From: Thioalkalivibrio sulfidiphilus HL-EbGr7
Lineage (GTDB): Bacteria; Pseudomonadota; Gammaproteobacteria; Ectothiorhodospirales; Ectothiorhodospiraceae
Assembly: GCF_000021985.1 (NCBI RefSeq)
Contig: NC_011901.1
Span: 186,001-250,000 of the forward strand
Length of the DNA stretch: 64,000 nucleotides
Reading direction: 5' to 3'
In this document: one piece after another, positions 25,169-34,020 of the stretch
Position numbering within the stretch: the first letter of the stretch is position 1
How the letters are laid out: the number at the start of each line of letters is the position of its first letter
Position numbers and translations under genes: made by a program
The notes under the pieces: model-generated
What the model was told of the DNA's origin: nothing
Databases searched by the model: none
The model's input: the letters and a program-made list of their open reading frames with translations, nothing else

Positions 25169-25645
25169 TCAATGCAGAAATTCCGGCGGGGAATCGAACA
25201 TCATGCTCTCGAGCCAGGTGTAGGCGGCCTCCTGGTCGGGCCGGTTGAACAGGACCATCAGGGTGACCCACTTGAGCTGGTCCAGGCTGATGTCCTCGGC
25301 GTCCAGGTCCATGATGCGGTCGATGACCAGCTCCCGGGTGCCCGCGTCGAGCACGCCGTTCTGTTCCAGAAACAGCAGGAAACCCCGGGCGCGGGCGTCC
25401 AGACGCTCCACCTCCCGGTCGGTGTAGACCCGCAGCGCCGAGTCGTGACGGGCCTGTCCCAGGGGCTGGTCTTCCTGGTTGGCCAGGTTTTCCAGCCAGT
25501 CGAAGGCACGGTCGATCTCCGCGCCCGGGAAACCTGCCTCCAGGAGCTTGTCCTGGAGCTGGATCCGGTCCGGCTCGATCTCGGTGTCCTCGTCGATGTA
25601 GTTCTCGAACAGGTACATCAGGACGTCTAGCACGTTTTCTTTCAT
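25169..25645 (-). CDS. smg: Smg family protein (DUF494)
   Basis: I start at ATG 25645, two bases after the dprA stop, giving 158 residues that begin MKENVLDVLMYLFENYIDED, the usual family N-terminus; an upstream in-frame ATG would overlap dprA. The protein is helical and conserved in proteobacteria beside dprA and topA, with no established biochemical function. It ends EFLH. The close spacing suggests co-transcription with dprA. Confidence 0.94.
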   Translation of the reverse strand: MKENVLDVLMYLFENYIDEDTEIEPDRIQLQDKLLEAGFPGAEIDRAFDWLENLANQEDQPLGQARHDSALRVYTDREVERLDARARGFLLFLEQNGVLDAGTRELVIDRIMDLDAEDISLDQLKWVTLMVLFNRPDQEAAYTWLESMMFDSPPEFLH

Positions 25646-25646
25646 T

Positions 25647-26774
25647 TCAGGGTTCCGGCTGGTGGCGGACATAACGCCCGCCGGAGAGAGACACCACCTG
25701 ACCGCGGAGCTCCATGATCAGCAGCATGGAGGAAACGGCAGCAACGGTCAATCCGGTGCGGGACACCAGCCGGTCCACGGTGACCGGGTCGTAGCCCATC
25801 GCGTCGAGCAGGGCCTGATGTTCAGAATCCATTTCTGATTCAAGAGCTTGTGTCGTTGTGGAGGGGGTTGTCGAAGGACTCTGATCCAGCGTGTGCGGGC
25901 GCAGCAATTCCGCCAGTTCCTCCAGCACGTCGTCGGCGGTTTCCACCAGCTTGGCCCCCTGGCGGATGAGCCGGTGGCAACCCCGGGCCACGGGATTGTG
26001 GATGGATCCGGGGATCGCGAATACCTCACGGCCCTGTTCCGCGGCGTTGCGGGCGGTGATCAGGGAGCCGCTGTTCAGGGCCGCCTCCACCACCAGGGTG
26101 CCCAGACTCAGGCCGCTGATGATGCGGTTGCGGCGGGGAAAATGCCCTGGCCGCGCCGGGGTGCCGGTGGGGTATTCCGTCACCAGCGCACCCTGCTCGG
26201 CGATGCGGTGGGCCAGGTCCCGGTTCAGGGCGGGGTAGATCCGGTCGGGCCCGGTGGCCACCACGGCGATGGTGGCGCCGCCGGCATCCAGGGCGCCCTG
26301 GTGGGCGGCGGCGTCGATGCCGAGGGCCAGGCCGCTGGTGATCACCAGGCCGGTGCGCGACAGGTGGGCGGCAAAGGCGCGGGCGGTCTCGGCCCCGCCG
26401 GGGGTGGGGTGGCGGCTGCCCACCATGGCCAGCTGCGGTTCGGACAGCAGGGCCGGATCGCCGGTCACGTACAGGATCCCCGGCGACACCTCCCGCAGCA
26501 GGGGCGGGAAACGGGGGTCTTCGGGGGTGAGGATGTGGTGGCCCGGGGCCTCGGCCCATTCCAGGTCGTCAAGCACGCCCTTGGGCTGGGCATGGCGGTC
26601 GAGAAAGGAGAGTGCGTCGTCTCCGAGCCCGGCCTCACGCAGGGCCTGGGTCGGCGCGGACAGGGCCTGCAGGGGGCCGCCGAAGCGTTCGATCAGTCCA
26701 GAGAGGATACCCGGGCCCACGCCCGGGGCATGCCAGAGGCGCAGCCAGGCCGTGAGGACGTCCGTGTCCGTCAT
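25647..26774 (-). CDS. dprA: DNA processing protein DprA
   Basis: The 375-residue protein has an N-terminal helical (SAM-like) region. Its Rossmann-like DNA-binding core carries VGSRHPTPGGAETARAFA, SGLALGIDAAAHQGAL and EYPTGTPARPGHFPRRNRIISGLS. A C-terminal winged helix ends LRGQVVSLSGGRYVR. DprA loads RecA on incoming single-stranded DNA in natural transformation and protects it. It lies 8 bases downstream of the LysM gene and overlaps into smg, so the three probably share a transcript. Confidence 0.96.
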   Translation of the reverse strand: MTDTDVLTAWLRLWHAPGVGPGILSGLIERFGGPLQALSAPTQALREAGLGDDALSFLDRHAQPKGVLDDLEWAEAPGHHILTPEDPRFPPLLREVSPGILYVTGDPALLSEPQLAMVGSRHPTPGGAETARAFAAHLSRTGLVITSGLALGIDAAAHQGALDAGGATIAVVATGPDRIYPALNRDLAHRIAEQGALVTEYPTGTPARPGHFPRRNRIISGLSLGTLVVEAALNSGSLITARNAAEQGREVFAIPGSIHNPVARGCHRLIRQGAKLVETADDVLEELAELLRPHTLDQSPSTTPSTTTQALESEMDSEHQALLDAMGYDPVTVDRLVSRTGLTVAAVSSMLLIMELRGQVVSLSGGRYVRHQPEP

Positions 26775-26781
26775 GGCGGGT

Positions 26782-27936
26782 TCAGGGGTGACGTACGCTG
26801 TAGCCTTCCTGGATGGGACGGGTGGACTCCATCACCAGGGCGTAGCTGACCTTCTCGAAGGTGCGGAACACCATCATCAGGCCGATGCGCTCGTCCGGCA
26901 GGGTCACCTCTTCGCCGCGTTCGCTGGCGATGGTGTCCCGGATCACGCGGCCGGACTGGTAGGTGGCCAGCACGTGGCCCTGCTCGATGCCGTTGCGCTC
27001 GCCCAGGTTGATGACAGCCACCTGGAAGCGGGCGATCTGGCTGATGGCGTCGAACAGGGAGATCACCTTGCCGTCCGTGTCCATCGGGGGCGCGTGTGGG
27101 GTGAACACGAAGTCCTGGTCGCTGTTGTCCAGGGGCATCAGGCGGTCGCCGATGAGGGCCTCGCGGTCACTGCGGCTGATCACCACGGTGGCCGGGTCGC
27201 CGGCGCGCACCACTTCTGCGTCGCCCACGGGGATGGCCTCGAAGCCCAGCAGTTCGCCGCTGACCGGATCGTTCAGGGCGCCACCCTTGCGGAACATGCT
27301 GTAGCGGCTGCCCTCCAGGGCATCGGCGTCCAGGCCGCGCACGTACAGTCGGTCGTTGGTGCCGAAGATCATGCGGTCGTCCTGGGAGGCCAGCACGTAG
27401 GCGGCCTGGTCCAGCTGTTCCTCGGTCACCACCCGCGGGCGCACCAGGAACTGGTGCAGGCTCTGGATGGGCACGTCCAGGGAGGGCGGCAGCTCCTCCA
27501 CCCGGACCTGGGGCGAGAGGCGCTGGGTCGGGCGTACCCGCGGGCCGCCGTCGACCATCAGGCGCGGCTGGCCGTCGATGTAGTAAAGGGTGATCACGTC
27601 ACCGGGGTAGATCAGGTGGGGGTTGGGGATCTGGGGGTTCACCACCCAGATCTCGGGCCAGTACCAGGGGTCGCGCAGGAAGGTGTTGGCGATGTCCCAG
27701 AGGGTGTCGCCCCGCTGCACCACGTAGCGCTCGGGCGCGGCCTCGCGTACCTGGACCGGGGCCGGTGCGGGCGGCGGGGGCGCCGGTGTGGCGACGGGTG
27801 CGGGTGCCGGGGTGGGCTGGGGTGCTGGCGCGGGGGCGGGCTCGGTGCTGGCGCATCCGCCGGCCAGTAACGCTACAATAAGGGCCGTGGCGGACAGGAT
27901 CTGTCCGGTGCGAGTCGGATGGATGGCGGACATCAT
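26782..27936 (-). CDS. LysM-domain lipoprotein
   Basis: The 384-residue protein begins MMSAIHPTRTGQILSATALI and has a lipobox LLAGGC, so it is probably lipidated. A linker of about 40 residues of Pro and Ala follows, then one LysM domain (YVVQRGDTLWDIANTFLRDPWYWPEIWVVNPQI, residues about 70-102) and a large C-terminal domain of unknown fold. LysM binds peptidoglycan. This protein regularly precedes dprA and faces def in gammaproteobacteria. A GGGGGA ribosome site suits the second ATG (27933) slightly better than the first. Confidence 0.93.
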   Translation of the reverse strand: MMSAIHPTRTGQILSATALIVALLAGGCASTEPAPAPAPQPTPAPAPVATPAPPPPAPAPVQVREAAPERYVVQRGDTLWDIANTFLRDPWYWPEIWVVNPQIPNPHLIYPGDVITLYYIDGQPRLMVDGGPRVRPTQRLSPQVRVEELPPSLDVPIQSLHQFLVRPRVVTEEQLDQAAYVLASQDDRMIFGTNDRLYVRGLDADALEGSRYSMFRKGGALNDPVSGELLGFEAIPVGDAEVVRAGDPATVVISRSDREALIGDRLMPLDNSDQDFVFTPHAPPMDTDGKVISLFDAISQIARFQVAVINLGERNGIEQGHVLATYQSGRVIRDTIASERGEEVTLPDERIGLMMVFRTFEKVSYALVMESTRPIQEGYSVRHP

Positions 27937-28001
27937 TCCCCCTTGGAATTATTTCTGATGTTCGATGGTCGGATGGTGAAAATAACCCCGATCCGGCCGG
28001 G

Positions 28002-28040
28002 TTGATAAGCCCTTAACTGACCACATTATATGAGTATGAT
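28002..28040 (+). promoter_or_regulatory. Putative sigma-70 promoter for def
   Basis: TTGATA (28002-28007) and TTATAT (28026-28031) are 18 bases apart; alternatively TTAACT (28013-28018) and TATGAT (28035-28040) are 16 apart. The AT-rich block stands out in the GC-rich spacer between the diverging lysM and def genes. Confidence 0.45.
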
Positions 28041-28114
28041 CACAACATTAGCAGAAAAACCTGCAATGCTGCACGAATATCCCGCCAAGGCGGGTCAACA
28101 GCGGACGAACGGTC

Positions 28115-28651
28115 ATGGCCAAGCTTGAGATCCTGCATTTTCCCGACCCCCGCCTGCGCAAGCGCGCCGTGCCGGTGGACAAGGTCGACGACGAGATTCG
28201 CCGCCTGGTGGACGACATGTTCGAGACCATGTACGACGCCCCCGGCATCGGCCTGGCCGCCACCCAGGTCAATGTCCAGCGCCAGGTGATCGTCATCGAC
28301 GTCTCCGAGAACAACGACCAGCCCCTGGTGTTCATCAACCCGGAGATCCTGGATCGCGTGGGTGAGGAGGAGATGCAGGAAGGCTGCCTGTCGGTGCCCG
28401 GTTATTTCGAGACCGTGCGCCGCGCCGACCGGGTGCGGGTGCGCGCCCTGGACCGCAACGGTGAGCCCTTCGAACTGGAGACCGACGGCCTGCTGGCGGT
28501 GTGCATCCAGCACGAAATGGATCACCTGGACGGCAAGCTGTTCGTGGACTACCTCTCGCCGCTCAAACGCAACCGCATCCAGAAAAAACTCGAAAAGCTC
28601 ACCCGCCAGGGCGCCCTGCCGAAAAACATCGACCGGCAGCATGCCATTTGA
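28115..28651 (+). CDS. def: Peptide deformylase
   Basis: The 178-residue protein has all three catalytic motifs: GIGLAATQV (about 46-54), EGCLSVPG with the metal Cys (about 89-96) and the metal-binding QHEMDHLDG (His133 and His137). It removes the formyl group from nascent N-terminal Met. It is the first gene of the def-fmt-rsmB set, though a family D hairpin of some 180 bases separates it from fmt. It diverges from the LysM gene. Confidence 0.97.
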
Positions 28652-28675
28652 GACGTGACCTCGTCGCAATGGCGC

Positions 28676-28835
28676 TAAGACGCGGGGAAAATCATTCGAC
28701 AGGATTTACATGATTGACAGGATTCATGAGAAAAAGAGGGCTTTTCAGTCACAGAATTCATCCTGTCAATCATGTAAATCCTGTCCAGTCCTTGCTTTTC
28801 TCTGTACCTTCGCGCCTTCGCGCCTTCGCGACGCG
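28676..28835. repeat. Hairpin repeat, family D
   Basis: The inner arms GACAGGATTTACATGATTGA (28698-28717) and TCAATCATGTAAATCCTGTC (28766-28785) are perfect inverse complements of 20 bases. Flanking arms contain GGCGCTAAGACGCGG on one side and the repeated CTTCGCGC units on the other. Confidence 0.9.
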
Positions 28836-28873
28836 TTTGATTTTCGTCACTCCCTCTGACCCGAGACAGAACC

Positions 28874-29830
28874 TTGGATCCCAGCCCCAAGCTGCGCATC
28901 GTTTACGCCGGCACGCCGGAGTTTGCCGTGCCGGCGCTCCAGGCGCTGATCGATTCACCCCATGACGTGGTGGCGGTCTACACCCAGCCGGACCGGCCCG
29001 CGGGGCGCGGGCGCAAGCTCACCCCAAGCCCCATCAAGCACCTGGCCCTGGAACATGGCATCCCCGTGGAGCAGCCCGAGCGGCTCAAGCCCCCGGAGGT
29101 GCAGGCGCGTCTGCGGGCCTACGCGCCCGACGTGATGGTCGTGGCCGCCTACGGGCTCATCCTGCCCAGGGCGGTGCTGGAGATCCCTAAACACGGTTGC
29201 CTCAACATCCATGCCTCCCTGCTGCCCCGCTGGCGCGGCGCCGCGCCCATCCAGCGGGCCATCCTGGCGGGGGATGCCGAGACCGGCGTGACCCTGATGC
29301 AGATGGCCGCGGGGCTGGACACCGGCGACATGCTGCTCAAGGCCGTGACTCCCATCGGCCCCGGGGATACCGCCCAGGAACTGCATGACCGGCTGGCCGA
29401 GCAGGGTGCACAATTGCTGCTGGATTGTCTTGAGGACCTGCAGGCCGGCCGGCTCAGGCCCGAGCCCCAGGACGAGGCCCTGGCCACCTACGCCGAAAAG
29501 CTCAGCAAGGCGGAGGCGGAGCTGGACTGGTTCCTGTCCGCCGCCGCGCTGGACCGCCAGGTGCGCGCCTTCAACCCCTGGCCCGTGGCCTTCACCCACC
29601 TCGACGGCGAGACGCTGCGCATCTGGGCCGCCGCACCCGTGGCCTCAACGGTCACCGCCACCCCCGGCACCGTGGTGGCCGAGGGGCCGCAAGGCATCGA
29701 CGTGGCCACCGGCGAGGGCCTGCTGCGCCTCACCCGCATCCAGTTTCCGGGCGGCAGGCCGCTGACGGCGGAGCAGGTGGTTGCCGGAAGATCGCTGCTC
29801 GGCAAAAGGCTCGGCGGAAGTGCGAAGTGA
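28874..29830 (+). CDS. fmt: Methionyl-tRNA formyltransferase
   Basis: The start is TTG at 28874; no ATG or GTG fits upstream. The 318-residue protein shows [12 protein letters not shown], the catalytic segment [20 protein letters not shown] with the Asn-His pair, and TGDMLL, then a C-terminal OB-like tRNA-binding domain (FNPWPVAFT...). It formylates Met-tRNAfMet and partners def. The last codons and TGA stop (GGAAGTGCGAAGTGA) lie inside a family C repeat, so the extreme C-terminus GSAK may be repeat-derived. Confidence 0.96.
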   Translation: MDPSPKLRIVYAGTPEFAVPALQALIDSPHDVVAVYTQPDRPAGRGRKLTPSPIKHLALEHGIPVEQPERLKPPEVQARLRAYAPDVMVVAAYGLILPRAVLEIPKHGCLNIHASLLPRWRGAAPIQRAILAGDAETGVTLMQMAAGLDTGDMLLKAVTPIGPGDTAQELHDRLAEQGAQLLLDCLEDLQAGRLRPEPQDEALATYAEKLSKAEAELDWFLSAAALDRQVRAFNPWPVAFTHLDGETLRIWAAAPVASTVTATPGTVVAEGPQGIDVATGEGLLRLTRIQFPGGRPLTAEQVVAGRSLLGKRLGGSAK

Positions 29831-29944
29831 GAATTGGGAAGGGCGAAAAGTTCAAAGGCACGAGCCACGCACCTTTCACCCTCCTGACACTCGCTTCACA
29901 ATAGCTCCTGACATTCTCACTTCCCAATTCCCCCTTCTCACTTA
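29817..29944. repeat. Hairpin repeat, family C, with long spacer
   Basis: The left arm GGAAGTGCGAAGTGAGAATT plus GGGAAGGGCGAA (29817-29848) is inverse to TTCTCACTTCCCAATTCCCC plus CTTCTCACTT (29915-29944). The spacer of about 65 bases is longer than in other copies. It encodes the fmt stop and lies 8 bases before rsmB. Confidence 0.85.
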
Positions 29945-29951
29945 ACGAACC

Positions 29952-31250
29952 GTGTCCCCCCGCCAGATCACCCTCAAGGCCCTCAAGCGTGTCGTCATCA
30001 ACGGCGCCTCCCTCTCCGACGTGCTGCCGCCGCTGCTGGCGCCGCTGGCGCCCCGGGACCGGGCCTTTGCCCAGGCCCTGGCCTTCGCCACCTTGCGCTG
30101 GCACCACCGGCTCGAGGCACTGACCGGGCGCCTGCTGAGCAAGCCCATGCGCGACAAGGACCGGGACGTGGGGCTGGTGATCGAGATGGGACTGTGCGAA
30201 CTGCTCTACCTGCGCACGCCGGACTATGCCGCCATCCAGGAGACCGCCGGACTGGCGAAGAGCCTGGGCAAGCCCTGGGCGACCGGGGTGGTCAACGCCG
30301 TGCTGCGCCGGGTGCAGCGGGAGGGGGATGCCCTGCTGGCCGATCTGGATCGGGACCCGGCCCTGCGTCTGTCCCTGCCGGACTGGTTGCTGGGGGCGCT
30401 CAGGAAGGCCTGGCCCGAGGACTGGCAGGCGCTGGGCGAGGCCCTCAACGCGCAGGCCCCCATGACCCTGCGGGTCGATCTGTCCCGCATCACCCGGGAG
30501 GCCTACCGGGTGCGCCTGGCCGAAGCGGGACATGACGCTGAGCCCCATCCCGTGGCCGCCTCGGCCCTGGTGCTGGCGGCACCGGTGGACGTGAACCAGC
30601 TGCCGGGCTTCGACGCGGGGCTGGTCTCGGTACAGGACGCGGCGGCGCAGCTGGCGGCACCGCTGCTGGATTGTCGGCCGGGTATGCGGGTGCTGGACGC
30701 CTGCGCGGCGCCCGGTGGCAAGACCCTGCACCTGCTGGAGTCGGTGGCCGGCGATCTGGATCTCACCGCCCTGGATGTGGATGCCGAGCGCCTGAGGCGG
30801 GTGGAGGAGAATCTCGCCCGGGCCGGACGCCGGGCGCGGCTGGTGGCCGGAGACGGCGAGCATCCGGCGCAATGGCACGAGGGCGGCGCCTACGATCGCA
30901 TCCTGCTGGATGCCCCTTGCTCCGCCACCGGCGTGATCCGGCGTCATCCGGACATCAAGCTGCTGCGCAAGGGTGAAGACATTCCCAGGCTCGCGGCCCG
31001 CCAGGCGGCCCTGCTGGAAGCGCTCTGGCCCCTGCTGGCCCCGGGGGGTATGCTCTTGTATGCCACCTGCTCGCTGCTGCCCCGGGAAAATGCCGATCAG
31101 GTGCGCGTCTTTCTGCAGGCCCACGGGGATGCCGAAGAGAGCCCGTTGCCCGAAGACTTTGGCCGCAGTACCTCGCCGGGGCGGCAGATACTCGCCGGAG
31201 AACAGGGCATGGACGGCTTCTACTACGCCAGGCTGATTAAACAGACTTGA
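29952..31250 (+). CDS. rsmB: 16S rRNA m5C967 methyltransferase (RsmB)
   Basis: The 432-residue protein starts at a GTG. An N-terminal NusB-like RNA-binding domain (residues 1-140) precedes the Rossmann methyltransferase with the SAM motif LDACAAPGGKTLHLLE, the first catalytic Cys in LLDAPCSATGVIRRHPD and the second in YATCSLLPREN. It methylates C967 of 16S rRNA. The stop overlaps the TTG start of the DUF4390 gene (TTGA). Confidence 0.96.
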   Translation: MSPRQITLKALKRVVINGASLSDVLPPLLAPLAPRDRAFAQALAFATLRWHHRLEALTGRLLSKPMRDKDRDVGLVIEMGLCELLYLRTPDYAAIQETAGLAKSLGKPWATGVVNAVLRRVQREGDALLADLDRDPALRLSLPDWLLGALRKAWPEDWQALGEALNAQAPMTLRVDLSRITREAYRVRLAEAGHDAEPHPVAASALVLAAPVDVNQLPGFDAGLVSVQDAAAQLAAPLLDCRPGMRVLDACAAPGGKTLHLLESVAGDLDLTALDVDAERLRRVEENLARAGRRARLVAGDGEHPAQWHEGGAYDRILLDAPCSATGVIRRHPDIKLLRKGEDIPRLAARQAALLEALWPLLAPGGMLLYATCSLLPRENADQVRVFLQAHGDAEESPLPEDFGRSTSPGRQILAGEQGMDGFYYARLIKQT

Positions 31251-31831
31251 AGATCTCCCTCGCCAGTCCGTTGCGACTCATGGGCCTGCTGCTGGCGGGC
31301 TGCCTGATGGCCTTGCCTGCCGCCGCGCCCGCGCAGCCCGCGCAGCCCTGGATTGCCGTGGATTTCGCGCGCACCCAGCTCTCGGGCGGGGTCTACTACC
31401 TGGATGCCGGTATCCACTACCGCATGAGCCCCGCCCTGACAGACGCCCTGCACAACGGCGTGTCCCTGGTGTTCGAGGTACAGGTGCAGGTGGCGCAGGC
31501 CCGGGGCTGGCTCTGGGACGCCCAGGTGGCCACCATCACCCAGCGCTACCGCATCGAATACCACGCGCTGAGCCGTCTCTACCTCCTGACCCATCTCAAC
31601 AGCGGTGCCCAGCAGAGCTTCTTCCGCTTTCCCTCCCTGCTGACCACCCTGGGTGAACTGGAAAACATTCCCCTGCTGGACGCCGCCCTGCTGGATGACG
31701 ATGCCAGCTACACGGTACGCCTGCGCGCACGCCTGGCGGTGGACGCCCTGCCCCTGCCGCTGCGGGCGCGGGCCTACATGAGTGGGGAATGGAGTCCGGT
31801 GAGTGACTGGTACACATGGTCGCTGCGCTGA
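31247..31831 (+). CDS. DUF4390 exported protein
   Basis: The 194-residue protein starts at a TTG overlapping the rsmB stop. The N-terminal signal peptide (LMGLLLAGCLMALPAAAPAQA-like) contains a possible lipobox LLAGC, so it may be a periplasmic lipoprotein. The remainder is beta-rich, with VYYLDAGIHYRMSPALTDALHNGVSL and ending YMSGEWSPVSDWYTWSLR, as in the DUF4390 family. The gene overlaps the sensor kinase gene by 16 bases. The constant linkage to ntrY-like kinases suggests it works with the sensor in the periplasm, but no function is known. Confidence 0.9.
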   Translation: MKISLASPLRLMGLLLAGCLMALPAAAPAQPAQPWIAVDFARTQLSGGVYYLDAGIHYRMSPALTDALHNGVSLVFEVQVQVAQARGWLWDAQVATITQRYRIEYHALSRLYLLTHLNSGAQQSFFRFPSLLTTLGELENIPLLDAALLDDDASYTVRLRARLAVDALPLPLRARAYMSGEWSPVSDWYTWSLR

Positions 31832-34020
31832 AAAGGCTTTCCCTGGGCCTGCTGCCCATGGCAGTGATCTTCCTGCTGCTGCTCGCCTCGCTGTTTGTCA
31901 TGGGCGATGCGGCACGCAACTCCGCGCGCTTCGAACGTCTCTACATCTGGCTGCTGCTGCTCAACACCCTGGGCCTGGTGTTCCTGGCGGTGCTCATCGG
32001 CACCAAGGTCTACCAGGCGGTGGCCCAGCTGCTGCGCGGCGAGCCCGGCTCGCGCCTGACACTCAAGCTGGTGCTGCTGTTCGTGGTGCTCTCCCTGGCC
32101 CCGGCCGGGGTGGTCTACTACTTCTCCATGAAGTTCCTGGACGAGGGTATCGACAGCTGGTTCGACGTGCGCGTGGAAAAGGCCCTGGAGGACGCCCTGG
32201 AACTGTCGCGCAGCTCCCTGGACCTGCGCATGCGCCAGCTCACCCGCCAGACGGAATCCCTGGCCGAGGAGACCGTGGACCTCGCTGAGGGGCTTGCGGC
32301 ATTCACTCTCAATGATCTGCGCAACCGGGGCGGCGCTGCGGAGCTGACCCTGATCGACAGCAACAACCGCATCATCGCCTCGAGCATCGGCGACACCCTG
32401 CGCCGGCTGCCCAGTCTACCCAGCCAGGAGGTGTTCCTGGTGCTCGCCCAGCGCCAGAACTACGTGGCCCTGGAGCCGGTGTACGACACCGGCCTGTACA
32501 TCCGCGTGGTGGTTCCGGTGCGCGCCCGCAGTCCCGCCGACGAGGGACGCATCCTGCAGGCCATCTACCCGGTGGAGGCGCGCATGAGCCAGCTCGCCGA
32601 CAGCGTCCAGGACGCCTTCTCCGAGTACAAGGAATTCGCCTACCTGCGCGCGCCGCTCAAGCAGAGCTTCGCTATCACCCTGTCCCTGGCCCTGCTGGTG
32701 TCCGTGCTGGGCGCCATCTGGGCGGCGTTCTATTCCGCCGGGCGCATGGTGGCGCCGATCCGTGAACTGGCCGAGGGCACGCGCCTGGTGGCGGCCGGCG
32801 AATACCGCAAGAAGCTGCCGGTGAACCAGCGCGACGAGCTGGGATTCCTGGTGCGCTCGTTCAATGCCATGACCGCGACCCTGGCCGCCACCCGGGACGA
32901 GGCCGAGCGCAGCCGGCGCCTGGCCGAGGGGCGGCGCACCTACCTGGAGACCGTGCTGCAACATTTGTCATCCGGCGTTGTTACCCTGGATCGGGACATG
33001 ATGCTGCGCACTGCCAATACCGCCGCGAGCCAGATCCTGGAGGTGGACCTGACCCGGGAGTCCGGGCGCAGTCTGGGTGACATCGGCCGGCATCATGCCC
33101 AGGTGCAGCGTTTCCTGGACGAGATCGACACCCAGCTGCGGCAGCAGCAGGACGAATGGCAGGCCCAGATCACCGTGTTCGGCGCCGCAGGGCGCAAGGT
33201 GCTCATGTGCCGGGGTGTGAAACTGCCCCCGGAAAGCGGCATGCGCGGTGGTCAGGTGGTGGTGTTCGACGACGTCACCGCCCTGTTGCAGGCCCAGCGG
33301 GATGCCGCCTGGGGCGAGGTGGCGCGGCGCCTGGCCCACGAGATCAAGAACCCGCTCACCCCGATCCAGCTCTCCGCCGAGCGCCTGCAGCGCAAGCTCA
33401 AGCCCAGCCTTCCGGAAGATGAGGCCCGTGTCCTGGAGCGTTCCACCCACACCATCGTGCAGCAGGTGGAGGCCATGAAATCCATGGTCAATGCCTTCAG
33501 CGAATACGCCCACACACCAGCGGTGTCGGTGGAGCCCCTGGATCTCAACGACCTGGTGCGCGAGGTGGCGGATCTTTACGCCGGCGTGGGCCAGCGTTTG
33601 CGCCTGCACCTGGCCGACAGGCTCCCGCCGGTGCTGGCCGATGCCGGGCGCATGCGCCAGCTGCTGCACAACCTGATCAAGAACGGTCTCGAGGCCCTGG
33701 AAGGGGTGCCCGAGCCGCGCCTGGAGGTCGATACCCGCTGTGTGCGCGAGGCGCGCTGCACGGTGGTGGAGCTGCGCGTGCAGGACAACGGCCGCGGCGT
33801 GCCCGAGGACTTCATGTCCCGGCTGTTCGAACCCTACGTGACCAGCAAGCCCAAGGGCACCGGGCTCGGGCTTGCCATCGTCAAGAAGATCGTCGAGGAA
33901 CACAACGGCATGGTCTGGGCCGAGAACCGCGCCAGCGGCGGCGCCCGCATCGTGATCCGCCTGCCGGCCAGCGTGCCGGTGGCCGGCTCCCACCAGGACC
34001 TGCAAGAGGAGATCGCATGA
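31816..34020 (+). CDS. ntrY: NtrY-type sensor histidine kinase
   Basis: The 734-residue membrane kinase has two N-terminal helices and a third before a long periplasmic sensor region (about 95-285). Another helix and a HAMP domain (about 310-365, GRMVAPIRELAEGTRLVAAGEYRKKLP) follow, then a PAS domain (about 375-490). The HisKA box is RRLAHEIKNPLTPIQLSAERL (phospho-His near 512), and HATPase_c shows HNLIKNGLEAL, DNGRGVP and GTGLGLAIVKKIVEEHNG. It phosphorylates the adjacent NtrX regulator, whose start overlaps its stop (ATGA). NtrYX systems respond to nitrogen, redox or envelope status depending on the lineage. Confidence 0.94.
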   Translation: MVAALKRLSLGLLPMAVIFLLLLASLFVMGDAARNSARFERLYIWLLLLNTLGLVFLAVLIGTKVYQAVAQLLRGEPGSRLTLKLVLLFVVLSLAPAGVVYYFSMKFLDEGIDSWFDVRVEKALEDALELSRSSLDLRMRQLTRQTESLAEETVDLAEGLAAFTLNDLRNRGGAAELTLIDSNNRIIASSIGDTLRRLPSLPSQEVFLVLAQRQNYVALEPVYDTGLYIRVVVPVRARSPADEGRILQAIYPVEARMSQLADSVQDAFSEYKEFAYLRAPLKQSFAITLSLALLVSVLGAIWAAFYSAGRMVAPIRELAEGTRLVAAGEYRKKLPVNQRDELGFLVRSFNAMTATLAATRDEAERSRRLAEGRRTYLETVLQHLSSGVVTLDRDMMLRTANTAASQILEVDLTRESGRSLGDIGRHHAQVQRFLDEIDTQLRQQQDEWQAQITVFGAAGRKVLMCRGVKLPPESGMRGGQVVVFDDVTALLQAQRDAAWGEVARRLAHEIKNPLTPIQLSAERLQRKLKPSLPEDEARVLERSTHTIVQQVEAMKSMVNAFSEYAHTPAVSVEPLDLNDLVREVADLYAGVGQRLRLHLADRLPPVLADAGRMRQLLHNLIKNGLEALEGVPEPRLEVDTRCVREARCTVVELRVQDNGRGVPEDFMSRLFEPYVTSKPKGTGLGLAIVKKIVEEHNGMVWAENRASGGARIVIRLPASVPVAGSHQDLQEEIA

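Noticed and set aside
23546-25630. 694-codon plus-strand frame opposite topA and smg
   Set aside because: Shadow of topA codon usage; no start context and no recognisable domain.
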